DNA from: an uncultured Hyphomicrobiales bacterium
GTDB lineage: Bacteria; Pseudomonadota; Alphaproteobacteria; Rhizobiales; Beijerinckiaceae
Direction of reading: 5' to 3'
Length of the DNA: 8,922 nt
NCBI GenBank assembly: GCA_903903935.1
Contig: CAIVAX010000544.1
Location: 1 to 8,922 of the forward strand
In this document: one piece after another, positions 7,330-8,922 of the stretch
How the letters are laid out: each line of letters begins with the position of its first letter
Position numbering within the stretch: position 1 is the stretch's first letter
The notes under the pieces: generated by a model
Told to the model about the DNA's origin: nothing
Database searches by the model: none
Seen by the model: only the letters and a program-made list of their open reading frames with translations
Program-made: the position numbers and the translations under genes

Positions 7330-8559
7330 TCAAAAAACTGCGCCGCCCCATTGCTTGGCCAGCTCATTATCAGGCTCATACATGCGCGGATCCATGCGCG
7401 AGACAGCGCCATTGCTTGCCAGCTTCTCTTCATATTCCTTACGGATGAAGGGATCTTCCTGATCATAGGGAATAGCATTGCCGCCCGCGCGCATATCAAT
7501 CGCACCCAGATCCAAGCGCTTTTCACCTGGAACACGCGGCTTGCGCGAGAGCGCATTATTAGGACCCATCCAAGCAATCAAGCGCAGCGGATCTTTGCTG
7601 AAACCAAAATGCTGATGGAACCAATCGCCCGACATGGGTGCCGCGCTGACCAGACCAAAGGGCTCATAATCCACACGGCGCACCTGATCGCCCTGTCCGT
7701 TCTCCCAAGGTCGCGTGCCCAGCTCTTTAGGCCAAGTGTATGTATAGCCCTTGCCGGTCAAACAAATCAGCACAGCGGCAGAGCCATGAAAATGCGCCTT
7801 TGAATAGCGCCCCGTTTCATGCTGGCCGACAAAAATATAAAAGCGATTGCCCGACATATCAGGCTCAATACGCCGGTAGCCGGGCGAGCGGCGATTATCC
7901 AGCGGCAGATCACAATTGATAATATCAGGGATCAGATTGGTGCGCCGTTGCGCCAATCCGCGCACCGGATCAGGCAGAATATTGTCATCCGGCTTGAAAT
8001 AATCATCGCGTCCATCATAGCGCTTTTTGAAAATGTAAGAGGAATTGAAGATGAAATCATTGTCATCATACAAATTCATCGCATTGGGCGCAGAGGTTCC
8101 CACCAAGACCAAAGCAGGAGAAGAAGAGGCATTGACCAAACGATGATAGGCATTCAGCGGAATGCTGAACAAAGAGCCCTTCTGCCATTCAAATGTATGG
8201 GGCTTAGCGCCCTCATACCACACTTCTGTTGTGCCACGCCCATCGAGCACGAGGAAGATTTCCTCATAAAGATGGCGCTCGACATTCAACGCGCCGCCAC
8301 CGGGCACTTCCACCAGATAACAGCCCCACAGACCTTCTGTGCCGTATAATTGGATGAAACTGCCACGCCCCCCCATGGTCTTCCACGGTTTGAGCGGCAA
8401 TTCCTGAACTTTGTTCACCCCAATGCCGCGGAAAATGGGAATGCCCTGCTCTTCCATATACAGATCATAGGGCATGGCCGGCTGCGCAAAAGTGCCAAGC
8501 CCGGCCTTTTTGGTCGTACCTGTGACTTCATGAAAATGATCGGGCGCGTCATGCGGCAT
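7330..8559 (-). CDS. double-cupin domain protein, possible metal-dependent dioxygenase or isomerase
   Basis: A 409-residue soluble protein with two cupin barrels and no signal peptide. The first barrel (about 65-155) has His96, Glu100 and Gly107 in the first cupin motif, with Glu94 in place of the first His, and GSLFSIP...His139...Asn143 in the second. The second barrel (about 235-330) has His256-Phe-His258 but Ala262 where the metal-binding Glu normally sits, and a second motif with His315 and His317. A three-histidine site, as in gentisate-type and thiol dioxygenases, is thus possible in the C-terminal barrel. The architecture recalls gentisate 1,2-dioxygenase-like bicupins, but I cannot assign a substrate. 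It is the first gene of the block, with GAGGGG seven bases before the ATG. The C-terminal tail (about 340-409) is charged and lies outside the barrels. Confidence 0.85.
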   Translation of the reverse strand: MPHDAPDHFHEVTGTTKKAGLGTFAQPAMPYDLYMEEQGIPIFRGIGVNKVQELPLKPWKTMGGRGSFIQLYGTEGLWGCYLVEVPGGGALNVERHLYEEIFLVLDGRGTTEVWYEGAKPHTFEWQKGSLFSIPLNAYHRLVNASSSPALVLVGTSAPNAMNLYDDNDFIFNSSYIFKKRYDGRDDYFKPDDNILPDPVRGLAQRRTNLIPDIINCDLPLDNRRSPGYRRIEPDMSGNRFYIFVGQHETGRYSKAHFHGSAAVLICLTGKGYTYTWPKELGTRPWENGQGDQVRRVDYEPFGLVSAAPMSGDWFHQHFGFSKDPLRLIAWMGPNNALSRKPRVPGEKRLDLGAIDMRAGGNAIPYDQEDPFIRKEYEEKLASNGAVSRMDPRMYEPDNELAKQWGGAVF

Positions 8560-8566
8560 CGAATAT

Positions 8567-8590
8567 CCCCTCTGGCTCTGTGTGAGAGCC
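8567..8590 (-). promoter_or_regulatory. leader hairpin next to the cupin-gene ribosome site
   Basis: In the minus-strand transcript GGCTCT and AGAGCC form a perfect six-pair stem with a five-base loop (8590-8574). It ends just before AGAGGGG (8573-8567), the ribosome site of the cupin gene. The position allows an effect on translation initiation or mRNA stability, but no anti-Shine-Dalgarno pairing is visible, so a regulatory role is only possible. Confidence 0.35.
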
Positions 8591-8633
8591 CCCTAGCTAG
8601 GCGCGGCCTTTTCTTGACGAGACTGCGCTTTAG

Positions 8634-8649
8634 GCCCTGCTCTCAGGGC
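8634..8649. repeat. inverted repeat, 6 bp stem
   Basis: GCCCTG (8634-8639) and CAGGGC (8644-8649) form a perfect stem with a four-base loop. No T-tract follows on either strand, so it is not a standard intrinsic terminator. If transcription starts near the candidate promoter at 8665-8691, it lies at the very 5' end of the leader RNA. Confidence 0.4.
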
Positions 8650-8664
8650 TCGATTCTGCGGTAA

Positions 8665-8691
8665 CTTATATGGCTTTACCTTGGCTTGCAA
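8665..8691 (-). promoter_or_regulatory. possible promoter of the six-gene block
   Basis: On the minus strand TTGCAA (8691-8686) and TATAAG (8670-8665) are separated by 15 bases. The -10 box is close to consensus, but the spacer is short and the -35 box is weak. It lies about 105 bases before the cupin start. This is a pattern match only; a promoter outside the window is possible. Confidence 0.3.
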
Positions 8692-8761
8692 AGGGCCCCA
8701 GTTCACACCTCTCGGCGAGGCCGATTTAAGACCAAACCGACGGATGAGCCGGTCAATATGA

Positions 8762-8920
8762 ATGATCACAATCTGTTCTGGTCTATTCTCCGCAAAGCGG
8801 GCCCGACGCCCAAGGCGCCAAGACCGCCTGCATCATGCCCTTAGCATTTGGGAGAAAGGCTATGATGAGGACTTGAACGCGAACCTTCGCGTTGAGCTTC
8901 TGGATGAGTCGATCTTCTAA
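8762..8920 (+). CDS. doubtful small ORF, 52 residues
   Basis: A plus-strand frame runs from ATG at 8762 to TAA at 8918-8920. The product has a basic N-terminal half (AKRARRPRRQDR, about 11-22) and an acidic C-terminal part ending in ELLDESIF. The C-terminal half looks protein-like, but there is no ribosome site before the ATG, an in-frame TGA lies directly upstream, and the opposite strand is also open here. It could be a small gene, a gene remnant or chance. I do not recognise it. Confidence 0.2.
   Translation: MITICSGLFSAKRARRPRRQDRLHHALSIWEKGYDEDLNANLRVELLDESIF
8876..8893. repeat. perfect 8 bp inverted repeat
   Basis: AACGCGAA (8876-8883) and TTCGCGTT (8886-8893) are exact reverse complements separated by two bases. 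It may be an operator-like palindrome or a hairpin. It overlaps the doubtful small ORF and lies about 320 bases upstream of the cupin gene. No T-tract follows directly. Confidence 0.45.
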
Positions 8921-8922
8921 AA

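Larger units (their letters stand above)
8560..8922. other. leader and upstream region with inverted repeats; no convincing gene
   Basis: About 363 bases precede the first gene of the block. They contain short inverted repeats at 8574-8590, 8634-8649, 8712-8724 and 8876-8893, the palindrome CTAGCTAG at 8593-8600, and one possible promoter. Two short overlapping frames near the right edge, one per strand, are both weak. The region probably holds the start of the block's transcript, but its exact limits cannot be read. Confidence 0.55.

Noticed and set aside
7819..8349. 176-residue plus-strand ORF opposite the cupin gene
   Set aside because: It lies fully antisense to a well-supported cupin gene and its translation lacks family features; it is a shadow frame.
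8783..8920. Minus-strand open frame entering from the right edge as the C-terminus of an upstream gene
   Set aside because: It is open for only about 45 codons, the translation matches nothing I recognise, and the plus strand is equally open, so it was not called as a gene.
1..8922. CRISPR arrays, tRNA or rRNA genes, insertion sequences
   Set aside because: No spaced direct repeats, cloverleaf-like segments, rRNA-like stretches or transposase reading frames were seen.

Overview
The window suggests a Gram-negative proteobacterium, most likely alphaproteobacterial (Hyphomicrobiales-like). This is an inference from gene content: a TctC/Bug-type binding protein, a fused ADP-forming acyl-CoA synthetase, a thiolase/Zn-ribbon pair and a NosR-type flavoprotein, with moderately high GC and clear Shine-Dalgarno sites. 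The sequence alone does not settle the genus. All convincing genes lie on the minus strand, so transcription runs from high to low coordinates.

Layout in transcription order. Positions 8922-8560 are a mostly non-coding leader with several inverted repeats, one possible promoter and one doubtful small ORF. Then come a double-cupin protein (8559-7330), a TctC-family periplasmic binding protein (7317-6274), a thiolase-fold protein (6225-5008), a rubredoxin-like Zn-ribbon/OB-fold (DUF35) protein (5008-4550), an ABC-type periplasmic binding protein of the Fe(III)-binding-like family (4516-3488) and a fused ADP-forming acyl-CoA synthetase (3396-1231). Gaps between these six genes are 12, 48, -1, 33 and 91 bases, so they look like one operon. 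After a 231-base gap with a possible promoter, the N-terminal half of a NosR/NirI-type membrane flavoprotein starts at 999 and runs off the left edge.

The six-gene block reads as a catabolic module for an unidentified organic acid or related compound (inference). Two periplasmic receptors would capture substrate, the synthetase would make a CoA thioester, the thiolase/DUF35 pair would cleave or form a C-C bond, and the cupin could be a metal-dependent dioxygenase or isomerase. Two features set it apart. The thiolase lacks both the nucleophilic Cys region and the usual Gly-His-Pro histidine. The two binding proteins belong to unrelated transporter classes, and neither has membrane partners in the window. 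The NosR-like gene suggests N2O respiration genes further left, but only flanking sequence can show that.
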